Assembly (NCBI GenBank): GCA_947359465.1
Contig: OX375872.1
Location: 8,812,137-8,876,136, forward strand
DNA: 64,000 bases
Origin: Metellina segmentata
Lineage: Eukaryota; Arthropoda; Arachnida; Araneae; Tetragnathidae
Reading direction: 5' to 3'
Of the stretch, positions 21,993 to 32,927 are shown piece by piece. Below the pieces are notes generated by a model. The model saw only the letters and a list, made by a program, of their open reading frames with translations, did not search any database and had not been told where the DNA came from. The position numbers were made by a program, and so were the translations under genes. The stretch's first letter is position 1. Every line of letters begins with the position of its first letter.

Positions 21993-22222
21993 AACGGCCC
22001 ATGAAGGGAACAGGGAAAAAATAAGGGGCCATAAAGTTGAAAAAAAGACACTGTGGACTGTTTCTCTCACTGGTCAAGGTCAAGTGTTGACCGGTTCGAC
22101 AAATGAGTAGTAATCTTTGCCTCAAATGGTTTCAACAGGAAACTCGTCTAATTGGATGAGGTTGGGGGCAACGGATTTCTTAGAAAACTATTCCCTCCTT
22201 TCTTGGGATAATTTTTCCTTAC

Positions 22223-23709
22223 TTTCAGTTTGACCATTACATTTGGTTTTTGTCAGACGAAACGGCAGATATAGCTGGCATAGAGCAACTTTCCTTGTGT
22301 GTGCGATATGTCGAAAATGAGACCCTAAGTATAAGAGAATATTTTTTGCAATTTGTACCAGCATCTGACCTTACAGGGAAAGGCCTTGCTAACTCTACAA
22401 TGGAGACCCTTAACAAACTAGGAATTAATTCGCAGTACATGGTAGGTCAGGGATATGATGGAGCTGCTGCTATGAGTGGCCAATTACAGGGAGCTCAGCA
22501 ACACATAAAGAAAAATGTGATCTTGCTATTTATATGCATTGTGCTTCACACTGCCTAAATTTAGCTATCTCTGACGCTTGTAAAATATCAAGTATCCGAA
22601 ATTGTTTTGGCTTAATTGGGAGTGTATATAACTTCTTCAAAACACCGAAACGGCAAGGTATAGTAGAAAAAGCTATTGACGATTTAGAATCTAAAACATC
22701 CGCTACACGACTGAAACATTTATGCCCGACCAGGTGGATTCAATGCCATGAATCGGTACTTGTTTTCTTGGAGCTTCAGCAAGTTACGGTTGATGCATTA
22801 GAAACTATATCAATATGGAATGAAAATACAACTTCTTCTATGACAATACAGTTACTGGCCGTCATACAAAGTACGGACTTTCAAATGTCACTTCATACAG
22901 TTGCTAAATTGTTTGCTATAACTCTACCGTTAAGTCGTCACTTACAAACAAAAAATCAAGATTTATCGGCAGCACTTGAACTAGCCGTAGACGTGGAAAA
23001 TATTTTAACTAAAATGCGAATTGAAGCTGAAAACACTTTTCATGAGATTTTTGTTGACGTTGTCAAAATGTGCGACAAATTGGAAATAGAAGTAAGCATT
23101 CCTCGTAGAGTCGGCAGGCAAACACAAAGATGTAATATCATGACAGAAAACTGTGAAGAATATCACAGGATTTCAATTTTTATTCCTTTTTTGGAAAACA
23201 TTTTAACTCAGATTCAAGAACGTCTTTTAAAACACAACGACATATTGCCTAGCTTTAAATGTATCTTTCCTGTTAAGGATTCAAACTTTGAAAATTGCCA
23301 TGAAAATAACGCGAGAGTGTTAATAATGAAATATTAGTCGATTATTAACTGTGGTTTAGAAGAAGGAATTAGGGAACTGAAAATGTGGTAGTGCCGATGC
23401 CTTACTTGTGCTGATAAAACTGATTATCCTAAAAGTGCCATTGATGTTTTACGTAAGTGTAATGAAGATATATTGCCAACAGTACGTAAACTGATTAAGA
23501 TCTTTTGTACAGTTCCTGTTACAACCGCAACAAACGAGAGATCATTTACGACTCTACGGAGATTAAAAATGTATCTTCGAAATACCATTGGCCAAGACAG
23601 ACTTAACGGTTTGGCACTTCTCAATATACACCGATATATTGTAGTGAATCCGGAACAGGTTTTTAATGACTTTGCAAGGCATTCGCGTAAAATGAATATA
23701 CATTTGTGA
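22223..23709 (+). pseudogene. hAT transposase pseudogene (ZMYM1/DUF4371-like)
   Basis: The fragments run in order across a hAT transposase. SDETADIAGIEQLSLCVRYV holds the first catalytic Asp, GQGYDGAAAMSG the second, and CASHCLNLAISDAC is the conserved Cys-His block. A long helical insertion follows. The dimerisation region has ATNERSFTTLRRLKMYLRNT, with the third acidic residue, and QDRLNGLALLNIHR. One frameshift lies near 22520 and two in-frame TAG stops at 23335 and about 23392. Everything after the frameshift is in a single frame, so decay is modest. A preceding TTTTTGTCAG could be a splice acceptor at about 22254. The N-terminal zinc-finger region is not identified upstream. Confidence 0.85.
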
Positions 23710-23919
23710 TTTGTCAAAGCTGAATATTTTAAAATAATTATACTAAAATTAAGAATGACGAGTTTAGAGTTAAGAGTTTGAAGGGGAAATGATCATCTTT
23801 AGGATATTAATCCACTTGTCCTTGAAGGAAATGGGCCTAAAAAGGAACCCGCCTTCTCATAACATTAAAAAAAAAAAGGGTAGTGCATCTTGAATCAATA
23901 ACTCTAAGGCAGGGCTCGA

Positions 23920-24453
23920 AATACTCGGGTGCACAGGTGCACTGTGCACATGAAAATAAAATTGTGCACCAAATTTTTTCCCCGCTAGGTGCATGCAGTG
24001 CATCTGACGTTAAAAAGGGGGAAGGGAACTTTTTTATTTTTATTTTTTCTTGAACTAACTATTAATATCGACCTCTCTCACTCTAAAGGAACATAATGAA
24101 ATTCCTAAATACGCCCAATGCGAAAACAAAATCGCTGGGCCGTAACGGGTTTATACAGGAGGAAGGTTTACTTTTGCAACAGCCATCAGAACTTTCCGAT
24201 GATCGAAACATTTTCCAGATGGCTCTGTTGAAGCGACTGTCGCTACAGCCGTGCGCCGGAGAATTTAGATGTTTAAATATTTGTATTCACTATCTACTAC
24301 TAACCTATCTAAACATACCCAACTTATAAAGTAGTTTACATTATATCAATGCTCTTATATTACGTTTTTTTAAATGTGCACCTAAAATATAACCTGTGCA
24401 CCTAATTTAAAAACTTTGGTGCACCTGTATTAAAAAATTTATTTTGAGGCCTG
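23920..24453. mobile_element. hAT-type MITE (534 bp), family N3
   Basis: Starts CAGGGCTCGAAATACTCGGG and ends ATTTATTTTGAGGCCTG, i.e. inverted CAGGCCTCAAAATAAAT. CAGGGCTCGAAA-type ends are common in hAT elements. Flanks are CTCTAAGG (23912-23919) and CTATAAGG (24454-24461), an 8-bp duplication with one mismatch. GTGCACCT/AGGTGCAC words repeat just inside both ends as subterminal inverted repeats. The 78-codon frame at 24096 lies inside and shows no domain. Confidence 0.75.
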
Positions 24454-24461
24454 CTATAAGG

Positions 24462-25490
24462 TGATATGGAAAGCTGTTTCGAATATTAAAATTCAACTAT
24501 GTAAACTTCATTATTAAGACAGAACTATGTGAAAACTAAACGATGTTCAGTTTTCCTCTAATTTGCCTGTTTTTGGAACAATTTCTTCTCAAAACATTGG
24601 ATAATCCCAAATGAAAATATAAACGCATGCTTTTCGCAAACGCATGAAAATATAAAAACATGCTCAAAACATTTTATATTTTTTCATTGAAATTTTTTCA
24701 AAGCTTTTTCTGTGAATGCATGTGTGCTTTTTCTTGCATGTGTGCTATTTTCACCCAATATTTATATTAATTGATCTTCAATATTAAAAACTCATTCAGT
24801 AACGAACACTGAGATTCTTGTTTCTGTTGTGTCACGCTCCAGGTAGCACATATATGTCGGCCAATATCGAGAAAAAAATATTGGTCAATGTTGCCGTCGA
24901 TATAGGCCAAAGTAATAATGCGTCAATTTTTTTTGGTTTATTGGATAAAACGATGCATCAGATATTCAAGAACAAAATTTCAGAGTCGAAGGAAATTGTT
25001 AACAGCTTTTAAACTTTTATTTGACCTTAGAAGTACATAATCGACTGCCAACCATTGGCTTCGGTTTCAAAGAAAACCTCCATTTATGCAACATTATATC
25101 ATAGTGTATCTACCGACGACTATCCCAAACATTTTAAATACCCTTAAGGTGTAGGCTCTTGGTTTTTCTATCAATTGCCAAAGCTAAAGGACAAAATCCA
25201 GGTCCTCATGTAAAACATGTGGTGACGCCATTGAAGGAAATACATTGAAAAAATAGCGCTAAATTTCGTCGCATGCGTATCAATCCAAAAAAAAAAGGCT
25301 CGTTTCCAGAAAAAAATAGCTATAGAAAAAGAGAAGGTGTGGTTTACCAGTGGTGGTTTTGATTTTAAAATAGTACTGCTCCAATAAAATTTTTTTTTTC
25401 AGTTCCTTAAACAAGAAGTGAATAATTTTTCAGTGAATTATCACAAATCACTCAGTTGTCATCAGAGTTAAAGCTGGCTTTAAAAATATA
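24462..25490. other. No recognised gene; fragment of a GGTAGCACA repeat
   Basis: At 24840-24920 the sequence AGGTAGCACATATATGTCGG is followed by CCAATATCG-type words resembling, in reverse, 31650-31975. The rest is AT-rich without supported features. Confidence 0.4.
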
Positions 25491-25492
25491 TA

Positions 25493-26901
25493 CACTGCTG
25501 GCCACCCAAATTGCAACACCAAGAAAGACAAGAGATATCACAACAAAATTTATTTTGTAAATAACATGTTGACCAAGTATCAAATGATTAAATTTATAGA
25601 CTTCTGTGAAGTGTGGTTCCTGCCAAAATCAGTAGCCAGAGTAGCCGCCCTTGTTGGAGATCACCGCTGCCACACGCCTCGGCATTGATTCAAAGAGACT
25701 TTGGATGTGTTCTTGGGGTACAGCAGACCAAGCAGTTTCCATACGTTGCCAAAGTTGATCTGGTGTAGCAGCTGGGGATGTAATCTGGGTCAATCGTTGA
25801 GCAACCATGGACCACATATTTTCTATCGGCGAAAGATCCGGAGAGCGAGCTGGCCAGGGAAGCAATTCAATCTGGCGATTGACGAAGAACCCTTGGACAA
25901 TGCGTACCACGTGTGGTCGCGCATTATCCTGTTGATATATAGCTGTGGACAAGCCCTGAAGGTAAGGAAGGACAACTGGCTCCAACACCTCGGAGATGTA
26001 GCTCTGGCTGTTTAAAGTACCGACAATGCGTACTAGAGGAGTGCGAGAGTGATATCCAATACCGCCCCATACCATAATATCCCGTGCAGGACTAGTGTGA
26101 CGGTGCATAACGCAGCTGTTCAGCATCCTCTCTCCACGGTGTCTCCAGACTCGAATCCGACCATCGTGGTGTTGCAGACAGAAGCGTGACTCGTCAGTAA
26201 AGACAATTTCATTCCATTCTGCCGTCCACATCCTTCTTTCATTGCACCATTGGCGGCGAAGACGTCTGTGGTTCTGCGTCAAGGGTAGACGAAGCAATGG
26301 ACGTCTTGCGGACAGACCACTCTGCTGTAAACGGCGTCGAATGGTACACGCAGACACTGGATGATGCGTTACGGACTGAATGTGCTGTGCTATGGTTCGT
26401 GATGTGGCTGAGCGATCCGTCACTGCCATACACACAATATGCCTGTCATCACGTGAAGTGGTGCACTGAGGTGGATGCGATCGAACACGTCGATCCGTCG
26501 TGCCCTCCTGCATCCAACGATCACATATCCGCATTACAGTTGTTTGGTTTCGTCCAACACGACTACCGATTTCCCTGAAAGATAATCCACAATCTCGGTA
26601 GGCCACTATCCTTCCTCTGTCGAACTCGGATACTTGATCAAAAGATGATCGCTGTTTTCTACGAGGCATAATTGATCGTTTTTTTGAAAAAACCACTAGA
26701 AAAACACAATTGCCGTACTTGAAATCGTCGAAATCTCCAAGCCTTAAATAGCGCTTTGAAGTGGCGCCACAGGTGCGCGTGATGTGTGTCTGCGCTGAAA
26801 TTCTAATCATTTGCATAACTCACCTCCGCTAATGCATGTTAAAAATTTCATATTATTTGCATGCTTCCTTCAGGATGTTGCATTTACGGTGGCCAGCAGT
26901 G
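25493..26901 (-). mobile_element. Tc1/mariner element, structurally complete (1,409 bp)
   Basis: Terminal inverted repeats begin CACTGCTGGCCACC on both sides, and the outer ~30 bp match with a few differences (CAAATTGCAACACC versus GTAAATGCAACATCC). TA dinucleotides flank it at 25491-25492 and 26902-26903, the usual Tc1/mariner duplication. It carries one uninterrupted transposase gene on the minus strand. It is the only element here with an intact gene, though the terminal repeats have started to diverge. Confidence 0.92.
25629..26669 (-). CDS. Tc1-like DD34E transposase, intact (346 aa)
   Basis: Cut-and-paste transposase acting in the nucleus on its own terminal repeats. I chose the ATG at 26669 (MPRRKQRSS), although the frame stays open 49 codons further upstream into the terminal region; family members start here. 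Paired helix-turn-helix DNA-binding domains occupy roughly residues 10-110, with a GRNQTTVMRICDRW recognition-helix block. The catalytic triad is D159 (FTDES), D248 (QQDNARPH) and E283 (SPIENMW). The 34 residues between D248 and E283 define the DD34E signature. The length is typical of the family and there are no internal stops, so this copy may be active or only recently silenced. I associate very similar proteins with orb-weaver spiders, from memory. Confidence 0.93.
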   Translation of the reverse strand: MPRRKQRSSFDQVSEFDRGRIVAYRDCGLSFREIGSRVGRNQTTVMRICDRWMQEGTTDRRVRSHPPQCTTSRDDRHIVCMAVTDRSATSRTIAQHIQSVTHHPVSACTIRRRLQQSGLSARRPLLRLPLTQNHRRLRRQWCNERRMWTAEWNEIVFTDESRFCLQHHDGRIRVWRHRGERMLNSCVMHRHTSPARDIMVWGGIGYHSRTPLVRIVGTLNSQSYISEVLEPVVLPYLQGLSTAIYQQDNARPHVVRIVQGFFVNRQIELLPWPARSPDLSPIENMWSMVAQRLTQITSPAATPDQLWQRMETAWSAVPQEHIQSLFESMPRRVAAVISNKGGYSGY

Positions 26902-26903
26902 TA

Positions 26904-27563
26904 TATACGAGCTTACCGTAAAAACTATTGCTTTGATAAAAGTCTTAATGAAATAGAAATTACTAAAAAAAATAGTACTAGCAAAAAGTAAGTTGTTTTC
27001 GTTAACTTCTGTTGTATTTTGTACTTAAAATGTGATTATCTCAAAATCAGTTTTTTGCAATTTTGCCAAAGTTCTAAGTACTAAAGCTTTTTGATAAATG
27101 CACTTAGAGTTAAACTATTTACATTTTTTCGGTCTTGAATAACTGTTTAACAGACACAGGGAGAGCTTTTTTGCATGAATAGTTCAGAAAAATTTATAAA
27201 CAGAAAAAATTTGATATTTTTATAGAAATTTAACACAAAAACGAGTGAAATATTTTTTTTTACGAGAACTCAAGAAATAAATTTTAAAAAATCTCTCCCT
27301 AGGTCTTTTTTGTATATTCTATAACAATATTGTAAAAATTTATTTCACACAAAAATATTGAAAAATTGAATTGCAAATAAAAACTAATGCTTTTTATTGA
27401 TTATTGCTTTAAAGTATGTGCTTAATTAATGTTGTGTAGCACAAATACATCCTGCATAGCTTTAGCCAAAGTCAAAATTTCTTCCTCAGTAGAGGATAAT
27501 GTAATGGATGTCTGCTTTTTCACACACAAAGTCACAGGACAATCATTTAAGAAAATTATATAC
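26904..27563. other. AT-rich sequence, no gene recognised
   Basis: No open frame above about 60 codons with plausible composition and no terminal repeats. Poly-T and poly-A runs are frequent. Confidence 0.5.
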
Positions 27564-28082
27564 CACTAGCAAAATACCCGACCTTACTCGGTTTGAATTC
27601 GTTTACTCTAGATTGAAGAGATAATCAAAATATATAATGACTTATGTTTTTTGTAGAGTAAAAATTTATTTTAACACCTTTCGCCATCTTTATATTTTCT
27701 ACAACTTACTTTGGACACAAATCCTACACATGCATATCCATTCATGTAATACATTTCACATACATCGCACAATTGCTGTATGACAAAGCTCAAAAAGACG
27801 AAAGGTGATACTAAGGTTACTACTATAAAAGACGATTTATAGGAAGATTTGGAATTCCCTTTCTTAGGTTGTTTTCATGTGCAACTCAATTAATTAAAAT
27901 TACGATTTACGGCGAGTGCTCTCGCACTCATAGTCAACAAAACAATATTTTTTTACCTGTGGCACTCTTGCCTCCGGTATGCGACATTGTCAAATTTTGC
28001 AATCTTCTCCTGTCATTACTACAACGAATTTTTTAATGTTGGAAAAAGTTCTAGTTTGGATTTTTAAACATTATTATTATTT

Positions 28083-28173
28083 CAATAACGACATTATTCT
28101 TTAAATAACGGCATTATTCTTTAAATAACGGCATTATTCTTTAAATAACGGCATTATTCTTTAAATAACGGCA
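28083..28173. repeat. 20-bp minisatellite, ~4.5 copies
   Basis: Unit CTTTAAATAACGGCATTATT is repeated in register with almost no variation; the first partial unit has ACGACATTATT. The near-identity suggests recent expansion. Confidence 0.9.
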
Positions 28174-29038
28174 TAACTACACTTAAAATTTACTGAAAAT
28201 TTATACTGACTTACCTAACATTTTCAAGTCTAATACTTTGTGGTGCTGTTGGGTGTGATGAGAAGCAAAACACATTTATTAAAATAATAAATATTTAAAA
28301 CAGGAAACAGCAAAGTAAAACAAAATAAAAGATGTCGTAAAAAATTGTTCCAAAGATATTAATTTGTGATTCAATTTTATCTCTTGATCTCGCACAGTTG
28401 CCACAACTTACAACTAAAAGTGTACAAAATTTAGAAATGTGAAATTAATTCAGAGCGAAAGAACCAGAAAAAATATCACTGCTCGCGCGATCGTGTTCAT
28501 TCTCGTTTCATTGAAAAATATCGTCTGTCCCAAATTTTCGGAAATCGTTTTCATTGCGCAAAGAATAAAAATAAGACTCGAAATAAATGACGTATCAGAA
28601 ATAAATTCCATAAAAAAAATAATTTTTTGAAGAATAATTACTTTTTCAGCAGTACTGGTAAAGCAATCGAATTAATCGTAATATTCAATAGACATTCCAA
28701 TTTTTCCAAAACTACCAAATTATGGTTGATTTCAGTATACTTACTCAGGTGTTTTAGCATGAAACTCGTCTAAATATAATAATAAAGAAATGTTTAATAT
28801 TGCATTCACTAAATTATTAAATAATGTATAAAATAAAATGCAATGCAATCAAATATCTGGAATACAATTCACATGTGATGCTTGCACAAACACACAAACA
28901 CAAAATCGAGCATAGAACAGAAAGACGGACAGACAGACTTTCGCAACCAATTCCTCTCACTAAATCAAGATAAGTACTCTCTGTATGCAAATTTCCATGA
29001 AAATATCTTAAACCGCGTGGACGTGTATAGGGCACAAC

Positions 29039-29040
29039 AT

Positions 29041-29102
<62 letters not shown>
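29039..29102. repeat. (GACA)n microsatellite
   Basis: About 15-16 perfect ACAG units. A shorter GACAGACAGAC lies at 28928-28938. The reading frames spanning the run on both strands are translation of the simple repeat and are not genes. Confidence 0.95.
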
Positions 29103-29103
<1 letters not shown>

Positions 29104-29224
29104 CCAAACGAGAAAAAGGCGGATTCGGCATCAGAAGGGTCCAAAACGGATAGAAAACTTGAAATGCGTCGAAAATATTGAATGTACAAACAAACACTCC
29201 ATTCTTATTTATATAGATAATAGA

Positions 29225-30180
29225 GATTTTCTGTCATGTGCATCAGCCCCCAATCTGCATTAACATACACATTAATAATAAAATCACTGCTAGAAATACG
29301 AAACACCCGATTAAGTTCTAAAGTCCCTTTCAGGTATCTTAAAACTGTTTTCAGACCAGTCCAGGCAGCTTCTGTTGGCTGCACTTGAATTTGGCTGACA
29401 GTAAGAATATAAAATATCCTGATGTGTTGTCATGGATAGGTACAATAATGCACCTACAAGTTCCTGATTTGGCCCATGGAAAGTTTCACCTTGCACGAAA
29501 CATGATGGTGTCGCTTTAGGCACTAGAGGAGTGTCGGCTGTTTTACACCGAGTCATTTTGAATTTATTTAAAATTTTCTCAACATAGGCCTTTTCCTCTA
29601 AGCAAAGTTGTTGGTGAGAAAACTTAAAACATATATCCAGAAAATCTATCACAACTTAAGCCTTGGACATTTCGAACTCATCTCTTAGAATTTGTATCAA
29701 CACCATGACCACTGATTCATAGGAACCAGCAATCAGTAGGTCATCAACATATAGCACTACTAGGGGGCTCCGCCCCCTGCTCGTCAACCCCCGTGTACCA
29801 CTGTCACTGTGCCTGTTTCAGTTCATAAAGACGACTTTTTAAAAATTTGCATACACGACCATTGTTGTCATCGTACCCCATGGGTTGTTCCATAAATAAG
29901 ATTTCATCGAGTTCACCATTCAAAACAGTCTTAACATCTAGTGTATAGATCTTCATATCCCTATGGAGAACAATGACAAAAACCAGTCGTAATGATGCTA
30001 TACTGATGATAGCAGCGTAGGTATCAATGTAGTTGATGCCAGGTTTCTGCTCTAAACCACGAGCCACCAATCTTGGTTTAATCACATTATTGCTATTGGA
30101 TCTGGAATTTCTTCTTGGTCTGGTATTGTTTCCCACAGCCTCTTCAATGTCTATAGCATCATGTTTATCTTCATATGAAC
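29225..30180 (-). pseudogene. Ty1/Copia pol fragment (RT-RNase H)
   Basis: Minus-strand fragments follow the Copia reverse transcriptase in order. They include KPRLVARGLEQKPGINYIDT, SLRLVFVIVLHRDMKIYTLD, VLNGELDEILFMEQPMGYDD and VCKFLKSRLYELKQAQ. Then comes the YVDD catalytic box (VVLYVDDLLIAGSYES, about 29695-29760), the connection region (ILNKFKMTRCKTADTPLVPK) and the start of RNase H (VLRYLKGTLELN, NADWG) in a shifted frame. Roughly 100 bp between KQAQ and YVDD are replaced by a GC-rich hairpin segment. No gag, integrase or LTR is visible. The 3' end stops at a junction near 29220. Confidence 0.85.
29760..29803. other. GC-rich hairpin inside the Copia fragment
   Basis: AGGGGGC-TCC-GCCCCCT forms a perfect 7-bp stem with a 3-nt loop, embedded in GC-rich sequence, in an otherwise AT-rich element. 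It occupies the place where reverse transcriptase residues should be. Probably a filler insertion accompanying a deletion. Confidence 0.6.
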
Positions 30181-30269
30181 TGCAATATATAGAATGAAAT
30201 ATCAGTTACTGAAACTTTTAAAAATGTAAGCATACTTTGTTGCATTGTGATAAATTTAAAGATAACCTT

Positions 30270-30544
30270 CGTCGTTGTCGTATGTTCTCTCTGGGATGCA
30301 TATGAAAGTAGTGGTGAACAGAAACATTCAAGACAATACAGAGGAAGAATATTTTTTATTATAACAAATGATGATCCCAGCAAAGAACAGAAGGTGTGCG
30401 CTGCTTTCCTTTCAAGACGGGAATCCATTCCAGGCGAAAGTCCGACTTCTTTCCCAGGTGTTACATCCATGCCTTATCCGGGATTCGAACCCGGGCCCAC
30501 TCGGTGACAACCGAGGATCATAACCACCATACTGTCTGGGCGGC
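30270..30544 (-). repeat. SINE-C (tRNA-Asp-like head), 11-bp duplication
   Basis: Read on the minus strand, the head at 30471-30544 resembles tRNA-Asp. It has an A box GTATGGTGGTTATGATCC, an anticodon arm CTCGG-TTGTCAC-CCGAG with GTC in place, and a B box GGGTTCGAATCCC. The acceptor stem pairs only at three positions, so it is a SINE head rather than a functional tRNA. The body is about 200 bp and ends in a CGACAACGACG-type repeat. AAGATAACCTT flanks it at 30259-30269 and 30545-30555. Body and tail are unrelated to families A and B. Confidence 0.85.
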
Positions 30545-30555
30545 AAGATAACCTT

Positions 30556-32420
30556 GTAAACATGATTACATGTTATTTCTTCTAAAAACATTTTTCGAGA
30601 CTATATACTAAAAAAAGATTTTAATACAAGAGAGTGTGAAAAGTATTATTTAATAATAAAAATTTGGTAAGATTTGACAAGAAAAAAACTATTAGGTTGA
30701 ACAAAGATGATCCTTGTCATAACTAAGCCTCTTTAAAAAGAAAGAAATAGCTAGTAAGATTACGTATAGTTTTGTTCTATCGCGCGCGCGCTGAATATAA
30801 GCTGCCAATTTTTTGTAAAGTTGTAAATCTTAAATGATAAAAAGTTAGGACAAAAAGTATATATTTGGTACACTCAAATTTATGATTTATAAATTTTTAG
30901 AAGAAGAATTTGGTGCAAACTAATTTTTTAGCATGAATAATATTTACAATACTTCACCTTCTGAAGTTAGTTTTTTTTAAAAATGAAATGAATCACAAAT
31001 CACACAAAACTTGAAAGGAACAGGCAGTTTTACCCACGGTCGCACTTTTAAAGCTTCACATCTCAAATATATTTATTGATTTTTTTTTTTATGTTAGAAA
31101 CATTTCGTATAGTCTTTATATAAAACAAAAATCAATTAAATTTTTAAATGTTATGTTATGCTTGAACAATATATTTAAACCAACTTTGAAAATGTCCCAC
31201 TAATATTTATAATTAATGCAAACAGAACTCTGCTAACATACTAATATCTTACTTTCCAAAATAAAATAATCTATAACAATAAACGATGAAAATAGCATTG
31301 CACAAAATCGAATGTGACTTGTGAATTTGATAACAGTAAACGATGAATATTTACACATTAAAAAATAGTACATTGACAATGTAACAAACTACAAACACGG
31401 GCTAAAACTTCATCAATGGAACAAATGAATATGTTTAATTATTCTTGTTTAAATATTAGTAACATTACAAAATAATGTACAGAAATATCCATGATAGTTA
31501 CCTTATAGGACTTGCACTTTTTAGGGATGGCTGCTCTTATTCACTGATACATTCGGCGAAAAATCGCCGCGGTCTCGGCGGCTGTTTCTCGTAATATAAT
31601 GGCGGCCAGCAAACCCAAACAATGAATACGTGACCAAGCATAGCTTCAGCTCAAAAATAAATATCGGCCAATATCAGCTAAACATCATTTTTTGGATATT
31701 GTTTTCACAATGTCGCCAAATATCAGTACAATATCAGAAAAAATTGCGCAATTTTTAATTAAAAAAATGGGTAAGACAACACGGTGTTATTCTTTACAGT
31801 ATTATTACATGATTATAATGTTATTAAAAACGTTATTTACAGTCTTCCTTGTTATATAAAACTAAACGATATCTGCCAATATCGACAGATATCGTAATTC
31901 CGACATTCAAAATACAGGCCAATATTGGTAGAATGTTGGCCAATGTTGTTGTGCTACCGGGGGCATATGAGTGAGCGTTTGCTGCATCAACAACAAAGCT
32001 ACGGATAGGCTGTCGACTGCGACGTCACGATTCCAACATTCAGACCTGGAGTGCGACTGTTCTTCCTATTCCTAAAAAGAGTTCCCGGGACATACTCCCA
32101 CAACCCCCAGATTTTCAGGGCCTTCCTTGCCTTGGGCAGCTTTGTGACTGAGAAGCCCATACCTTGAATATCTTAACTCCTTCTCTCTCAAGAGTGCTCC
32201 TCGAGACACAAATAAGATGGTGAGTATTTTTTGCTGTTAGTAAGTTTGGGTTGTTGACTATTGGCTTGAGAAGGCGCTCGCTGGAGACCAGTAGAAGATA
32301 TGGTTAAAAATGTATATTGTGTCGGCCAAAATTGGCAAAACCATCCCTTGGATGGATGCAACTGCAAGTACAGTTGCAGGTCAATGGTCCCTATATAAGT
32401 GGTTATGGCGTAATTGAAGA
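30556..32420. other. No recognised gene; GGCCAATATT-rich repeat
   Basis: At 31650-31975 words such as CGGCCAATATCAG, GCCAATATCG, GGCCAATATTGG recur, and the segment ends GTTGTGCTACCGGGGGC. Inverted, that is GCCCCCGGTAGCACAACAAC, similar to 24840. It may be a degenerate inverted-repeat transposon. A 12-bp CG-alternating run (TCGCGCGCGCGC) sits at 30780. The rest is AT-rich. Confidence 0.4.
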
Positions 32421-32465
32421 ACATAGCCCGTTGTGTAGCTCTAGTACCACGTAAATTGGATACTC
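32421..32465 (+). repeat. SINE 3' fragment
   Basis: AGCCCGTTGTGTAGCTCTAGTACCACGT is the end of the SINE body in forward orientation. No head or duplication found. Confidence 0.6.
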
Positions 32466-32571
32466 TCCTTCCCCCTTAAATTGATTTGGTTTGTTTCCGA
32501 AAACACTTGGTCTTTAGGAAAGTAGGACAATTTTAGTAGTCTTTTTTTAGTATTATTTCTTATTTATTGTT

Positions 32572-32917
32572 TGTGACGGTTCTTCCTTAGGCGGATTTCA
32601 TAATCCTCTGCCTTGTCGTCCTCCAAACAGTAACACTAGTCCATGAGCATATTTCAACCTTTATATACAACTCTTGACTATATTATTTACAGGATCATTC
32701 AGTCTATAATACATGGTCGGGAATAATCCCCTTAATAATAATCTCCAGCGCAAAACAACGCGTCCTCCTTCCTCGCTAGCCTTCCTGCAAGTCACTTTTC
32801 TTTTCAACCCTCTCCAAACGGGTTCCTTTTCAAAAACCCGAGGGGGGACCCCCGTGGAGTTCGATTCCGTGTCCATCGACCCTACCCAAACCTGGTGAGG
32901 TTACGGGGAACTTCACA
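32572..32917 (-). repeat. 3' LTR (346 bp)
   Basis: In element orientation starts TGTGAAGTTCCCCGTAACCT and ends AACCGTCACA. Preceded by the polypurine tract. Differs from the 5' LTR at only two sites, both near its element-3' end (GACGG/GACGT and TTCATAATCC/TTCACAATCC). The 71-codon frame inside occurs identically in both LTRs and is not considered a gene. Confidence 0.93.
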
Positions 32918-32927
32918 CCTCCCCTCC
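32918..32927 (-). other. Polypurine tract
   Basis: GGAGGGGAGG directly abuts the first base of the 3' LTR in element orientation, the expected position for second-strand priming. Confidence 0.85.

Larger units (their letters stand above)
27564..29219. repeat. Interspersed repeat with internal minisatellite and GACA run
   Basis: The left side starts ACTAGCAAAATACCCGACC, a sequence type that begins widespread invertebrate interspersed repeats. The right side ends ATTTATATAGATAATAGAG after a long GACA microsatellite and an AAAAGGCGGATTCGGCATCA stretch. Where this end meets sequence homologous to Copia RNase H, it appears to be a junction. No open frame with a recognisable domain is present. The boundaries and whether this is a single element are inference. 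Confidence 0.4.

Noticed and set aside
26297..26578. Plus-strand frame of 93 codons
   Set aside because: Antisense shadow of the Tc1 transposase.
28817..29197. Open frames rich in CLSV or TDRQ repeats
   Set aside because: Direct translation of the (GACA)n microsatellite on both strands.
30471..30544. A functional tRNA-Asp gene
   Set aside because: The acceptor stem pairs at only three positions and the segment continues into a SINE body bounded by an 11-bp target duplication.
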